The notes under the pieces are model-generated. The model was given only the letters and a program-made list of their open reading frames with translations. It was not told the origin of the DNA and made no database searches. Below, piece by piece: positions 50,182 through 58,250 of a stretch of 64,000 nucleotides of DNA (the first letter of the stretch is position 1; each line of letters opens with the position of its first letter). The translations under genes and the position numbers were made by a program. Source of the stretch: Actinophytocola sp963840275 (GTDB lineage: Bacteria > Actinomycetota > Actinomycetes > Mycobacteriales > Pseudonocardiaceae); NCBI GenBank assembly GCA_963840275.1, contig CAWIYK010000002.1, positions 744,001-808,000 on the forward strand, written 5' to 3'.

Positions 50182-50300
50182 TTATCCACAACCCGCGGAC
50201 TTATCCACAGGCAAGATCCACATCCCCTGGACTGTCGGTAGGCGCCGGTAGACTGGGCATTGGGCCGCCCCCGGGATCGGGTGGGGGCTGCATCGCGCGC
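50182..50300. repeat. Dispersed repeat copy C with two DnaA-box-like sequences
   Basis: Third full copy. TTATCCACA occurs at 50182-50190 and 50201-50209, followed by GGCAAGATCCACAT, TGTCGGTAGGCGCCGGTAGA and the invariant hairpin core ending GCTGCATCGCGCGCG. It begins 14 bases after the stop of the preceding frameshifted gene. A partial fourth copy of the core (GGATCGGGTGGGGCCGCATC) lies at 50423-50453. Confidence 0.85.
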
Positions 50301-50559
50301 GCGAGGGCTGCGACCTGGCTCTTGCTGGAGCGGGATTCGAACTCAGTACGCACGTGCCGCGGCGATGGTTGCCCCTGCGAATCAGAGACCTGACCAGCGC
50401 ATCGGTCTGTGTCTGAACCCTGCCGGATCGGGTGGGGCCGCATCGCGTGCGGAGCACCGCCGACATCGTGGCGAGGCGACCGCCCGTCGCCGGACGTTTC
50501 GTCACGGTGGGCCGCGCGGCCGCGTGACCTGCGACAAGTCGCAAACCTATGGCTCAAGT

Positions 50560-50577
50560 TAGAACCTGTTCTAGTAT
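50560..50577 (+). promoter_or_regulatory. KstR-like operator and -10 box of fadD3
   Basis: TAGAAC-CT-GTTCTA (50560-50573) is a perfect palindrome that fits the published KstR consensus TnnAACnnGTTnnA. It overlaps a -10-like TAGTAT (50572-50577), which lies six bases before the GTG start, implying a leaderless transcript blocked by the repressor. Confidence 0.6.
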
Positions 50578-50583
50578 GGCCGG

Positions 50584-52047
50584 GTGGACACCATTCCGGC
50601 CGCCGTCGCGAGTGCCGCCACTCGGTTCGGTGACGCCGAGGCTCTGGTCGACGGCCCGGTGCGGATGAGCTGGCGGCAGCTGCACGACCAGGTGCGCGCC
50701 GTCGCGGGGCTGTTCGCCGGCGCGGGGGTGCGGCCCGGCGACCGCGTCGCCGTCTGCGCGCCCAACACCCACCACTGGGTGCTCACCGCCCTCGGCGCCT
50801 CCTACGCCGGCGCGACGCTCGTGCCCGTCAACACCCGGTTCACCGCCGCCGAGACCGCGGACCTCCTCGACCGCACAGGCGCCGCCGCGCTGGTGGTGGC
50901 CGACGAGTTCCTCGGCCGCGACCGGCTCGCCGAGCTGCGTGCCGGCGGCCACCGCGTGCCGGACTTCGTGCTGCCCGTGTCGCCGGGGAAGCCGTGGCGG
51001 CCACTGGACTCCCCACCGTCCGATGTGGACACCCGGGCCGCCGACGTCGGTCCGGACGACGTCAGCGACGTGCTCTTCACCTCCGGCACGACCGGTCGCA
51101 GCAAGGGTGCCATGAGCGCGCACCGGCAGGCGCTCGACGTGGCGCGCGCGTGGGCGTCGCTCGGCGAGGTCACCGAGGTCGACCGGTACCTCGTGATCAA
51201 CCCGTTCTTCCACAGTTTCGGTTACAAGGCCGGCATTCTGGTGTGCCTGCTGACCGGCGCGACGATCGTGCCGCAGGCGACGTTCGACGTGCCGGCGGCG
51301 GCGAACCTGGTGCGTGCCGAGCGGATCACCGTGCTCCCCGGCCCGCCGACGATCTACCAGACCATGCTCGACCTGCTCGACGCCGACCTGTCGAGCCTGC
51401 GCCTCGCGGTCACCGGCGCCGCGACCGTGCCGGTGCCGCTGGTCGAACGGATGCAGCACGAGTTCGGCACCGTCCTGACCGCGTACGGCCTGACCGAAGC
51501 CGTGGTCGCGACCATGTGCACGCCGGCCGACGACGCCACGACCGTGGCCACCACGTGCGGTCGCCCCACCGCCGGCTTCGAGCTCCGCATCGGCGACCAG
51601 GGCGAGATCCTGTTGCGTGGCCCCAATGTCATGCTCGGCTACCTCGACGACCCCGCCGCCACGTCGGCCGCGATCGACGCGGACGGCTGGCTGCACACCG
51701 GCGACGTCGGCCGGGTCGACGAGCACGGCTACCTCACGATCACCGACCGCCTCAAGGACATGTACATCAGCGGCGGCTTCAACGTCTACCCGGCGGAGGT
51801 GGAGCAGGCGCTCGCGCGGCTGCCCGGCGTCGCCGAGTCGGCCGTGGTCGGGGTGCCGGACCAGCGCCTCGGCGAGGTCGGCAAGGCCTACGTCATCCGC
51901 CGCGACCCCGCACTGTCCACATCGGACGTCCTGACGCACTGCAAGCGCGAGCTGGCGAACTACAAGGTCCCGCGTGCGGTCGAGTTCCGCGACGAGCTGC
52001 CGCGCAACCCGTCCGGCAAGGTGCTCAAACGCCTGCTCCGGCAGTGA
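50584..52047 (+). CDS. fadD3: Acyl-CoA ligase, FadD3-like (HIP-CoA ligase)
   Basis: A 487-residue AMP-forming acyl-CoA synthetase. The ATP-binding P-loop is LFTSGTTGRSKGAM, with A5 motif YGLTEA, A7 WLHTGDVG and A8/A10 DRLKDMYISGGFNVYPAEVE and PSGKVLKR (catalytic lysine). Segments such as NPFFHSFGYKAGILVCLLTG and LPGPPTIYQ closely match mycobacterial FadD3, which attaches CoA to the steroid C/D-ring remnant HIP. Adjacent kstR2, fadA6 and two SDR genes support this. It converges with kstR2 (2-base gap). Confidence 0.85.
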   Translation: MDTIPAAVASAATRFGDAEALVDGPVRMSWRQLHDQVRAVAGLFAGAGVRPGDRVAVCAPNTHHWVLTALGASYAGATLVPVNTRFTAAETADLLDRTGAAALVVADEFLGRDRLAELRAGGHRVPDFVLPVSPGKPWRPLDSPPSDVDTRAADVGPDDVSDVLFTSGTTGRSKGAMSAHRQALDVARAWASLGEVTEVDRYLVINPFFHSFGYKAGILVCLLTGATIVPQATFDVPAAANLVRAERITVLPGPPTIYQTMLDLLDADLSSLRLAVTGAATVPVPLVERMQHEFGTVLTAYGLTEAVVATMCTPADDATTVATTCGRPTAGFELRIGDQGEILLRGPNVMLGYLDDPAATSAAIDADGWLHTGDVGRVDEHGYLTITDRLKDMYISGGFNVYPAEVEQALARLPGVAESAVVGVPDQRLGEVGKAYVIRRDPALSTSDVLTHCKRELANYKVPRAVEFRDELPRNPSGKVLKRLLRQ

Positions 52048-52049
52048 AG

Positions 52050-52637
52050 TTACGCGGAGATGCCGTCGAAGATCATCTTCAGATAGTGGTCCGCGAGCTG
52101 TTCCGGGGTCAGCGGGCCGTCCTGGCGGAACCACCGCACCGCGACCCACACCGAGTCGCGCAGGAACCGGTAGGTGACCGCCGGGTCGAGGTCGGCGCGG
52201 AACCGACCGGCGGCGATGCCGTCGCGCAGCACGGTGATCCAGATCCGGCGGACCTCCGCCTCGGCCTTCGTCAGGTACTCGAAACGGGGCAGGTTACGCA
52301 GGTAGTTGCGCTCGTTCTGCAGCACGGTGATCGCCGCGCGGTGCTCGCCGAGCGACCGGAACGCCTCGGTGACCAGCCCGCGCAGCGCGGTCTCCGGTTC
52401 GGCGCCCGCGATGCGCCGGTACGTCTCGAGCAGCGTGTCCAGATAGCTCGACAGCAGCTCGTCGAGGATCGTCTCCTTGGAGTCGAAGTGGTGGTACAGG
52501 CTGCCCGACAGCACCCCGGCGGCGTCGCCGATGTGCCGGACCGTCGTGGCCCGGTAACCACGCTCCGCGAACAGCTCCGCCGCGATCCGCACCAGGTCGG
52601 CGCGCCGCTCCGACGTCCTGCCGCTCGAACCAGCCAT
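52050..52637 (-). CDS. kstR2: TetR family repressor, KstR2-like
   Basis: A 195-residue TetR regulator. The helix-turn-helix reads LFAERGYRATTVRHIGDAAG with VLSGSLYHHFDSKETIL. The ligand-binding half ends FLRDSVWVAVRWFRQDGPLT, both strongly reminiscent of mycobacterial KstR2, which is released from DNA by HIP-CoA. ATG 52637 is chosen; it lies 18 bases from the palindrome at 52655-52670, shared with the divergent thiolase. It probably represses the fadA6-SDR operon and itself. Confidence 0.85.
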   Translation of the reverse strand: MAGSSGRTSERRADLVRIAAELFAERGYRATTVRHIGDAAGVLSGSLYHHFDSKETILDELLSSYLDTLLETYRRIAGAEPETALRGLVTEAFRSLGEHRAAITVLQNERNYLRNLPRFEYLTKAEAEVRRIWITVLRDGIAAGRFRADLDPAVTYRFLRDSVWVAVRWFRQDGPLTPEQLADHYLKMIFDGISA

Positions 52638-52654
52638 GTTCTCCACTCCCACAC

Positions 52655-52676
52655 CCAAGCGCTAGCTTGGTAGCCT
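52655..52676. promoter_or_regulatory. Palindromic operator between kstR2 and fadA6
   Basis: CCAAGC-GCTA-GCTTGG (52655-52670), a perfect inverted repeat in the divergent promoter, followed by TAGCCT (52671-52676) six bases before the thiolase GTG. The CAAG/CTTG half-sites recall the KstR2 motif (AnCAAGnnCTTGnT), but here they are six bases apart instead of two. Confidence 0.6.
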
Positions 52677-52682
52677 AGCACC

Positions 52683-53834
52683 GTGCCAGAAGCCTTCATC
52701 GTCGACGCGGTTCGCACGCCGGTAGGCCGGCGCGGCGGCGGACTGTCCGCGGACCACCCCGCCGACCTGGGCGCGCACGTCCTGCGCGCGTTGTTCGACC
52801 GGGTCGACATCGATCCGGCCGCGGTCGCCGACGTGATCTTCGGCTGCGTCGACACGATCGGCCCGCAGGCCGGTGACGTGGCACGGACCTGTTGGCTCGC
52901 GGCCGGCCTTCCCGAGGAGGTGCCGGGTGTCACCGTCGACCGGCAGTGCGGCTCGTCCCAGCAGGCGGTCCACTTCGCCGCGCAGGCGGTGCTGTCGGGC
53001 ACCGCCGACGTCGTGGTCGCCGGCGGTGTGCAGAACATGAGCGCGATCCCGATTTCCGCGGCGATGCTCGCCGGCCGTGAACACGGCTTCCCGGACCCGT
53101 TCTCGACGTCCAAGGGCTGGCTCGCGCGCTACGGCGATCAGGAAGTTTCACAGTTTCACGGTGCTGAGCTGATCGCCGAGAAGTGGGACATATCTCGGGC
53201 GGAGATGGAGGAGTTCGCGCTACGCAGCCATCAGCGAGCTGTTTCAGCGATCGACAACGGCTGGTTCGCGGGTGAGATCGTGCCGGTCGGCTCAGTGAGT
53301 GCGGACGAGTGTCCGCGCCGAAACACCACTCTCGAGAAGATGGCGGGGCTGGCGCCGCTGCGGCCGAGCGGGCGACTCACCGCCGCGCTGGCGAGTCAGA
53401 TCTCAGACGGCGCGGCGGCGTTGCTGGTTGTTTCAGAACGTGCGGTGGCTGAGCACGGTCTCACCCCGCGCGCCCGCGTGCACCATGTTTCTGCTCGTGG
53501 TGGCGATCCCGTGGTGATGTTGGACGCGCCGATCGCCGCAACCAGCCATGCGTTGTCTCGCGCCGGAATGTCGATCGACGACATCGAGCTGGTGGAGATC
53601 AACGAGGCGTTCGCGAGCGTGGTGCTGGCGTGGCAGCGGGCGACCGGCGCCGATCCGGAGCGCGTGAACGTGACCGGCGGGGCGATCGCGCTCGGGCACC
53701 CGCTCGGCGCCACCGGCGCGCGGCTGATGACCACGTTGCTGCACAACCTGGAGCGCATCGGCGGACGGTACGGCCTGCTGACCATGTGCGAGGGCGGCGG
53801 ACAGGCGAACGTGACGATCCTGGAGCGGCTATGA
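52683..53834 (+). CDS. fadA6: Acetyl-CoA acetyltransferase (thiolase), FadA6-like
   Basis: A 383-residue thiolase. The nucleophilic cysteine is in VDRQCGSSQQAVHFAAQAVL, and the catalytic His and second Cys are in GGAIALGHPLGATGAR and CEGGGQANVTILERL. Matches across the chain (DPAAVADVIFGCVDTIGPQAG; GDQEVSQFHGAELIAEKW) point to FadA6 of the mycobacterial HIP degradation pathway, which performs thiolysis of ring-opened intermediates. The GTG at 52683 probably heads a leaderless transcript. The next gene overlaps by ATGA. Confidence 0.87.
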   Translation: MPEAFIVDAVRTPVGRRGGGLSADHPADLGAHVLRALFDRVDIDPAAVADVIFGCVDTIGPQAGDVARTCWLAAGLPEEVPGVTVDRQCGSSQQAVHFAAQAVLSGTADVVVAGGVQNMSAIPISAAMLAGREHGFPDPFSTSKGWLARYGDQEVSQFHGAELIAEKWDISRAEMEEFALRSHQRAVSAIDNGWFAGEIVPVGSVSADECPRRNTTLEKMAGLAPLRPSGRLTAALASQISDGAAALLVVSERAVAEHGLTPRARVHHVSARGGDPVVMLDAPIAATSHALSRAGMSIDDIELVEINEAFASVVLAWQRATGADPERVNVTGGAIALGHPLGATGARLMTTLLHNLERIGGRYGLLTMCEGGGQANVTILERL

Positions 53835-54574
53835 CCACGGTGTTGGTGACGGGCGGCGCGCGGGGTGTCGGACTCGGGATCGTGCAAGGGTTTCTGGCCG
53901 CTGGTGCGATCGTCGTCACGTGTGGCCGACACGACCCGCCCGAAGACCTCGGTGGTGCGCGGTTCATCCGGACCGACGTGCGTGACGTGTCGCAAGTGGA
54001 CGAACTGGTGTCCACAGTGGTCGATGAGTACGGCAGCCTCGACGTGGTGGTCAACAACGCGGGCGGCGCACCGCCGGTCGAGGCCGCGACCGCGTCGCCC
54101 CGGCTCCACGCGAAGATCATCGAGCTGAACCTGGTCGCACCGCTGCACGTGTCGCAGCGAGCCAATGTCGTGATGCAACAACAGGATTCGGGCGGAGTGA
54201 TCGTGATGATCGGCAGCGTGAGCGGCACGCGACCGTCGCCGGGCACGGCCGCGTACGGCGCCGCGAAGGCGGGTCTCGCGAACCTCGCGGCGTCGCTGGC
54301 CGTCGAGTGGGCACCGAAGGTGCGGGTCAACACGGTGGTGGTCGGGCCGGTCGACACCGAGCTGTCGCACCTGCACTACGGCGACGAGGACGGGGTCGCG
54401 GCCGTCGGCGCGACGATTCCGTTGGGGCGTATGGCGTTGCCGGCCGATGTCGCGTCGGCGTGCCTGTGGTTGGCCTCACCGGCGGCGGACTATGTCAGCG
54501 GCAGCACGCTCACCCTGCACGGCGGGGGAGAGCGGCCGGCGTTCCTGGCGGCGTCGAACGCGGGGCCGTCATGA
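53831..54574 (+). CDS. Short-chain dehydrogenase (Rv3549c-like)
   Basis: A 247-residue classical SDR. The cofactor motif is VTGGARGVGLGIV, VVNNAGGAPP follows strand 4, catalytic Ser is in MIGSVSGTRPS and Tyr-x-x-x-Lys in YGAAKAGL. It is in one coupled operon with fadA6 upstream and another SDR downstream (ATGA overlaps on both sides). By synteny with the mycobacterial KstR2 regulon it corresponds to the Rv3549c-type SDR used in steroid C/D-ring breakdown; the exact step is uncertain. Confidence 0.83.
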   Translation: MTTVLVTGGARGVGLGIVQGFLAAGAIVVTCGRHDPPEDLGGARFIRTDVRDVSQVDELVSTVVDEYGSLDVVVNNAGGAPPVEAATASPRLHAKIIELNLVAPLHVSQRANVVMQQQDSGGVIVMIGSVSGTRPSPGTAAYGAAKAGLANLAASLAVEWAPKVRVNTVVVGPVDTELSHLHYGDEDGVAAVGATIPLGRMALPADVASACLWLASPAADYVSGSTLTLHGGGERPAFLAASNAGPS

Positions 54575-55380
54575 TCTGTGCGGGCCGGGTCGTGGCGATC
54601 ACGGGCGCCGCGCGGGGCATCGGGCGCGCGCACGCGGAGGAGTTCCTGCGGCAGGGCGCGCACGTGGTCGTGAACGACCTCGACGCGGTCGACCTGCCCG
54701 GCGCGGTGGCACACACCGGCGACGTGTCCACCTGGGACGGCGCGAAGTCGTTGGTGGACAAGGCCGTCGCGGAGTTCGGCCGCCTCGACGTGCTGGTGAA
54801 CAATGCCGGCTTCGTGCGGGACCGGATGCTGGTGTCGACCAGCGAGCAGGAGTGGCACGACGTGGTGCGCGTCCACCTCGGCGGGCATTTCCTGACCATG
54901 CGGCACGCGGCGGAGTACTGGCGCACGCAGTCGAAGGCGGGCACGCCGGTGGCCGCGCGCGTGATCAACACCAGCTCGGGCGCCGGGCTGTTCGGCAGTG
55001 TCGGCCAGGCGAACTACTCGGCGGCGAAGGCGGGGATCGTCGGGTTGACGCTGGTCGCGGCCGCGGAGCTGGCCAGATACGGGGTCACGGTGAACGCGAT
55101 CGCCCCGTCCGCGCGGACCAGGATGACCGAGGAGCTGTTCCCCGACCTGCCTGGCCCGGAGGACGTCGCACCGCTCGTGGTCTGGTTGGGCAGCACGGAG
55201 TCCGCCGGCGTGACCGGCCGGATCTTCGAGGTCGAGGCGGGTCGGATCGGGGTGGTGACCGGGCACCAGCGCGGGCCGTCGGTCGACCGCGGCGGTCGCT
55301 GGCCGGTCGACGAGGTCGGCGCGGCGGTGGCGGAGCTGATCTCGAAGGCGCCGCCGGAGGTGCCGGTCTACGGTGCGTGA
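54571..55380 (+). CDS. Short-chain dehydrogenase (Rv3548c-like)
   Basis: A 269-residue SDR with ITGAARGIGRAHAEE, LVNNAGFVRDRM, catalytic Ser in NTSSGAGLFG and YSAAKAGI. The longer C-terminal segment (TGHQRGPSVDRGGRWPVDEV) is typical of the multifunctional-type 3-hydroxyacyl-CoA dehydrogenases of the Rv3548c group. It is coupled to the preceding SDR (ATGA). It is the last clear gene of the HIP-type operon. ipdAB, ipdC, echA20 and acyl-CoA dehydrogenase genes of the full pathway are not in the window. Confidence 0.83.
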   Translation: MICAGRVVAITGAARGIGRAHAEEFLRQGAHVVVNDLDAVDLPGAVAHTGDVSTWDGAKSLVDKAVAEFGRLDVLVNNAGFVRDRMLVSTSEQEWHDVVRVHLGGHFLTMRHAAEYWRTQSKAGTPVAARVINTSSGAGLFGSVGQANYSAAKAGIVGLTLVAAAELARYGVTVNAIAPSARTRMTEELFPDLPGPEDVAPLVVWLGSTESAGVTGRIFEVEAGRIGVVTGHQRGPSVDRGGRWPVDEVGAAVAELISKAPPEVPVYGA

Positions 55381-56256
55381 GTGCTGAGTCCGCCCCATGA
55401 CCTGCCGATTCGTGTGTTGGTCGAGGCGCTGGCCTCGGGTTGGCGCCTGCCGGCGGCGTCGGTCACGTACCGGCCGGCGGGGTTCGGCAGCCACAGCTGG
55501 GAGATCGTCGACACGTCGGGCGTCCGCTGGTTCGGGTCGGTCGACGAACCGACCGACCAGCTGGTGGCGTCGCTGCGATCGGCGCTGGACGTCCCGGTGG
55601 CGGTGGCACCGGTGCTCACGGGGGCGGGCGAGCCGCTGACGAGGGCCGGCCGGTACGCGGTGGCGCTGTACCCGTTCGTCGACGGGGAGTCGTTCCACTT
55701 CGGCGACTTCCCGACGTCCGAGCATCGGCGCGCCGCCCTCGACCTGGTGATCGAGGTGCACGGCACGCCGCCACGCCACGCGTTGGTGGACGACCTGGCC
55801 GTCGAGGAGCTGCCCGACCTCGGCGACGCCGGACCGTACTCCCGCCCGGCCGCCCGACTGCTGGCCGACCACGCGCCGGCCGTCGAACGCCTGCGTGCCC
55901 GCTGCCGCGCGCTGGCCGCGACGGTCGACCGCACCCGCGACGTCCTCACCCACGGCGAACCCCATCCGGGCAACACCATGCGCGGGCCCGACGGCTGGCG
56001 CCTGATCGACTGGGACACGGCGCTGGTCGCGCCGCCGGAACGCGACCTGTGGCACCTCGCGACGGACGACATCCTCGCGGCGTACGAGTCGGCGACCGGT
56101 GTGCGGCCGCTGCCGGAGGTGCTGGAGCTGTACCGCCTCCGCTGGGACTGGACCGACCTGGTCGAGGAGGCGCGGTGCTTCGCGGGCGAACACACGGGCA
56201 CCCCGAACGACGACATGGCCTGGCGGATACTGCGGCAGGTGGTCACGAACCTGTAG
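55381..56256 (+). CDS. Aminoglycoside-phosphotransferase-fold protein
   Basis: A 291-residue kinase-fold protein of the APH family. The catalytic loop is LTHGEPHPGNTM, where the usual HGD aspartate position reads Glu, and the metal-binding loop LIDWDTALVAPPERDLW is intact. Substitution of the catalytic base may reduce or change activity. GTG 55381 follows the SDR stop with no gap, so it may be read through from the steroid operon. The substrate is unknown; resistance should not be assumed. Confidence 0.8.
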   Translation: MLSPPHDLPIRVLVEALASGWRLPAASVTYRPAGFGSHSWEIVDTSGVRWFGSVDEPTDQLVASLRSALDVPVAVAPVLTGAGEPLTRAGRYAVALYPFVDGESFHFGDFPTSEHRRAALDLVIEVHGTPPRHALVDDLAVEELPDLGDAGPYSRPAARLLADHAPAVERLRARCRALAATVDRTRDVLTHGEPHPGNTMRGPDGWRLIDWDTALVAPPERDLWHLATDDILAAYESATGVRPLPEVLELYRLRWDWTDLVEEARCFAGEHTGTPNDDMAWRILRQVVTNL

Positions 56257-56278
56257 CCCGTGTCGACCGCCGGCCCGG

Positions 56279-56869
56279 CTAGAAGACCGGGTTGCCCCAC
56301 TCGCCCGTGAAGGCGATCTCGCTCAGTGCCAGCCGCCGCCGCGGTGCTGTCTCCTTCGCGCGCCGGTCCTCGTCGAGCAGTTCCGGCGAACCCAGCGTGC
56401 CCAGCGCGATCACCGCCTGCGGCAGCACGTCCGGCGGCAGCGAGAACACCAGCGTGGCGCCCTCCTTGTTGAACCCGCCGATCTGGTGCGCGACCAGCCC
56501 CTCCGCCACCGCCTGGAGCACCAGGTTCTGCGCCGCGAGGCCGACGCCGTACTCCGGCATCGGGAGGGTGCCCTTCTCGTTCGTGGTGACGGCGCACGTC
56601 AGCAGCAGCACGGCCGCCGCGTGGGCCCAGCCCTGGTTGCGTTTCGACAGCAGCGCGAAGATCCGCTCGTACGTCTCGTCGCCGCGGCGGCCGACCAGGA
56701 AGCGGGCCGGCTGGGTGTTGCCGTTGGACGGGGCCCAGCGCGCGGCCTCCAGCATCGCGCGCAGGGCCGCGTCGGTGACCTCGCCCGCCGGGTCCAGCGC
56801 GCGCGGGCTCCACCGCGCGGCGATCAGCGGGTGGACGGGCACACTCGTCTGCGCATCTCGGGACGTCAT
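56279..56869 (-). CDS. Nitroreductase family protein
   Basis: A 196-residue FMN-dependent oxidoreductase. The FMN phosphate-contact motif is ARWSPRALDPAGEV near the N-terminus, RWAPSNGNTQPARFLV is the second conserved segment, and GLAAQNLVLQAVAEGL the central helix. The start ATG (56869) overlaps the stop of the upstream membrane glycosyltransferase gene (TGATG), so they are co-translated, though no functional link is evident. The substrate is unknown. Confidence 0.88.
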   Translation of the reverse strand: MTSRDAQTSVPVHPLIAARWSPRALDPAGEVTDAALRAMLEAARWAPSNGNTQPARFLVGRRGDETYERIFALLSKRNQGWAHAAAVLLLTCAVTTNEKGTLPMPEYGVGLAAQNLVLQAVAEGLVAHQIGGFNKEGATLVFSLPPDVLPQAVIALGTLGSPELLDEDRRAKETAPRRRLALSEIAFTGEWGNPVF

Positions 56870-58101
56870 CAGATCGCGTAACCCCACGCGGTCAGCGCGT
56901 AGGCCCCGAACCACGAACTCGCCACGGCGAGCGCGCTCAGCGTCAGCACGATCGTCGCCGGCCGCCGTTTCGCCAGGGCCAGCGCCACCGGGATGAGCAG
57001 GGTGAACGCCGGCACCATCAGCCTCGCCTTCGAGTTCATCAGTCCGTTCGACGCCAGGTCCATCGCCAGCACGCCCGCCGAGTACACGAGCAGCGGCCAC
57101 TCGACCTTCCGCACGATCCCGATCACCAGCAGCACCACGGCGACGACGATCAACGCCACCGTCACGACCTCGAGCACCGACCTGCCGTCGGCCAGCGCGT
57201 CGAGGCTGAACCGCACGGTCGCGGCGCCGCCGTCGAAGCCCGTGCCCCAGCCGCGCTGCTGCAGCGCGAACCAGCCGTCCCACTCACCGGTCCGCGTGCC
57301 GACCCACACGAGGTAGCCGAGCAGCCCGAGCGGCGCGATCATCCCGCCGAGCCACGGCCACAGCCCGTCCCGCCGCTTCGAGATCGCCACGATCACCGCG
57401 AGGCCGAGCGCCAGCACGAGCGCCGCGCCGGTCGACCGGACCAGCCCGGCCGCCGTGCAGCACACCCCGGCGAGCACCCAGCGCTTCTCGAGCACCCCGA
57501 CCAGCGTCCACGCGGCCAGCGCGCAGAACATCGCCTCCGAGTACGCCATCGACAGGACGATCGACATCGGCGACGCCGCGAACAGCGCCACCAGGATCAG
57601 CCCGGTGCGCGGCGAGCCGCCTCGGATGTGCCGGCCGATCCGCGCCAGCGCGTACGCGCACACCACGCCGGACACGATCGTGACCGTGAACGCCGACGTG
57701 ACCAGCCCGATCCCGCCGCCGCCGTCGATCGACGCGAACCAGCGCACGACCGTCGGGTAGCCGGGGAAGAACGCGAGCGGCGTCTCGGCGCTGCGCCGCC
57801 CGAACGCGTCGACGAGGCCGGCGGGCACGCCCGCGTACCCGCCGTCGGCGATCGCGAGGAACCACTGGCCGTCCCAGGACCGCAGCGCCTCGGACACCGA
57901 GTTCGAGTTCCGCGCGGCCATCCAGGTCAGCACGAGCAGGCCCAGCTCGCGGATGCCGAGGAAGATCAGCGCGGGCGCGAGGATCGTCCCGACCCTGCGC
58001 ACGGTCCACTCCGGCTCGTCGGAGGAGGGCAGCGCAGGCTCGTCCGGCTCGGGCCGCTCACCCGACTCGGACTCCGCACGCGTCACGTCCGTCGCAGACA
58101 C
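56869..58101 (-). CDS. Polytopic membrane mannosyltransferase-like protein
   Basis: A 410-residue GT-C-type glycosyltransferase resembling the PIG-V/GPI mannosyltransferase-like family. It has about ten membrane helices, and the first extracytoplasmic loop has WDGQWFLAIADGGYAG, the W(D)xxxY-type motif with the catalytic aspartate of this group, plus LAFFPGYPTVVRW. Such enzymes use polyprenyl-phosphate sugars to build envelope glycans. GTG 58101 is chosen because GGAAGG precedes it; in-frame starts exist up to 58140. Confidence 0.8.
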   Translation of the reverse strand: MSATDVTRAESESGERPEPDEPALPSSDEPEWTVRRVGTILAPALIFLGIRELGLLVLTWMAARNSNSVSEALRSWDGQWFLAIADGGYAGVPAGLVDAFGRRSAETPLAFFPGYPTVVRWFASIDGGGGIGLVTSAFTVTIVSGVVCAYALARIGRHIRGGSPRTGLILVALFAASPMSIVLSMAYSEAMFCALAAWTLVGVLEKRWVLAGVCCTAAGLVRSTGAALVLALGLAVIVAISKRRDGLWPWLGGMIAPLGLLGYLVWVGTRTGEWDGWFALQQRGWGTGFDGGAATVRFSLDALADGRSVLEVVTVALIVVAVVLLVIGIVRKVEWPLLVYSAGVLAMDLASNGLMNSKARLMVPAFTLLIPVALALAKRRPATIVLTLSALAVASSWFGAYALTAWGYAI

Positions 58102-58250
58102 CCCGATCCTTCCCATACACATATCTGCTGGCCGTCGCATAACAGACTAGGGCGAGCGTTGTCGCACGTGGCGGGCGCCACACGGACGACCGAAACGATT
58201 CGCCCACTCCGTTAGGCTCGGCCGGGGACGCTTGGAGGAGGTTGCAGCCA

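Noticed and set aside
50182..50209. Paired TTATCCACA boxes as a replication origin
   Set aside because: Only two boxes, no AT-rich unwinding region and no dnaA/dnaN nearby; the same boxes recur in a dispersed repeat.
50320..50400. Sequence AGCGGGATTCGAACTCAGTACG resembling a tRNA T-arm on the minus strand
   Set aside because: No acceptor, D or anticodon arms could be paired around it; probably coincidence or a very small relic.
55381..56256. Calling the APH-fold protein an antibiotic-resistance enzyme
   Set aside because: Catalytic HGD reads HGE and the context is metabolic; the fold alone does not show resistance.
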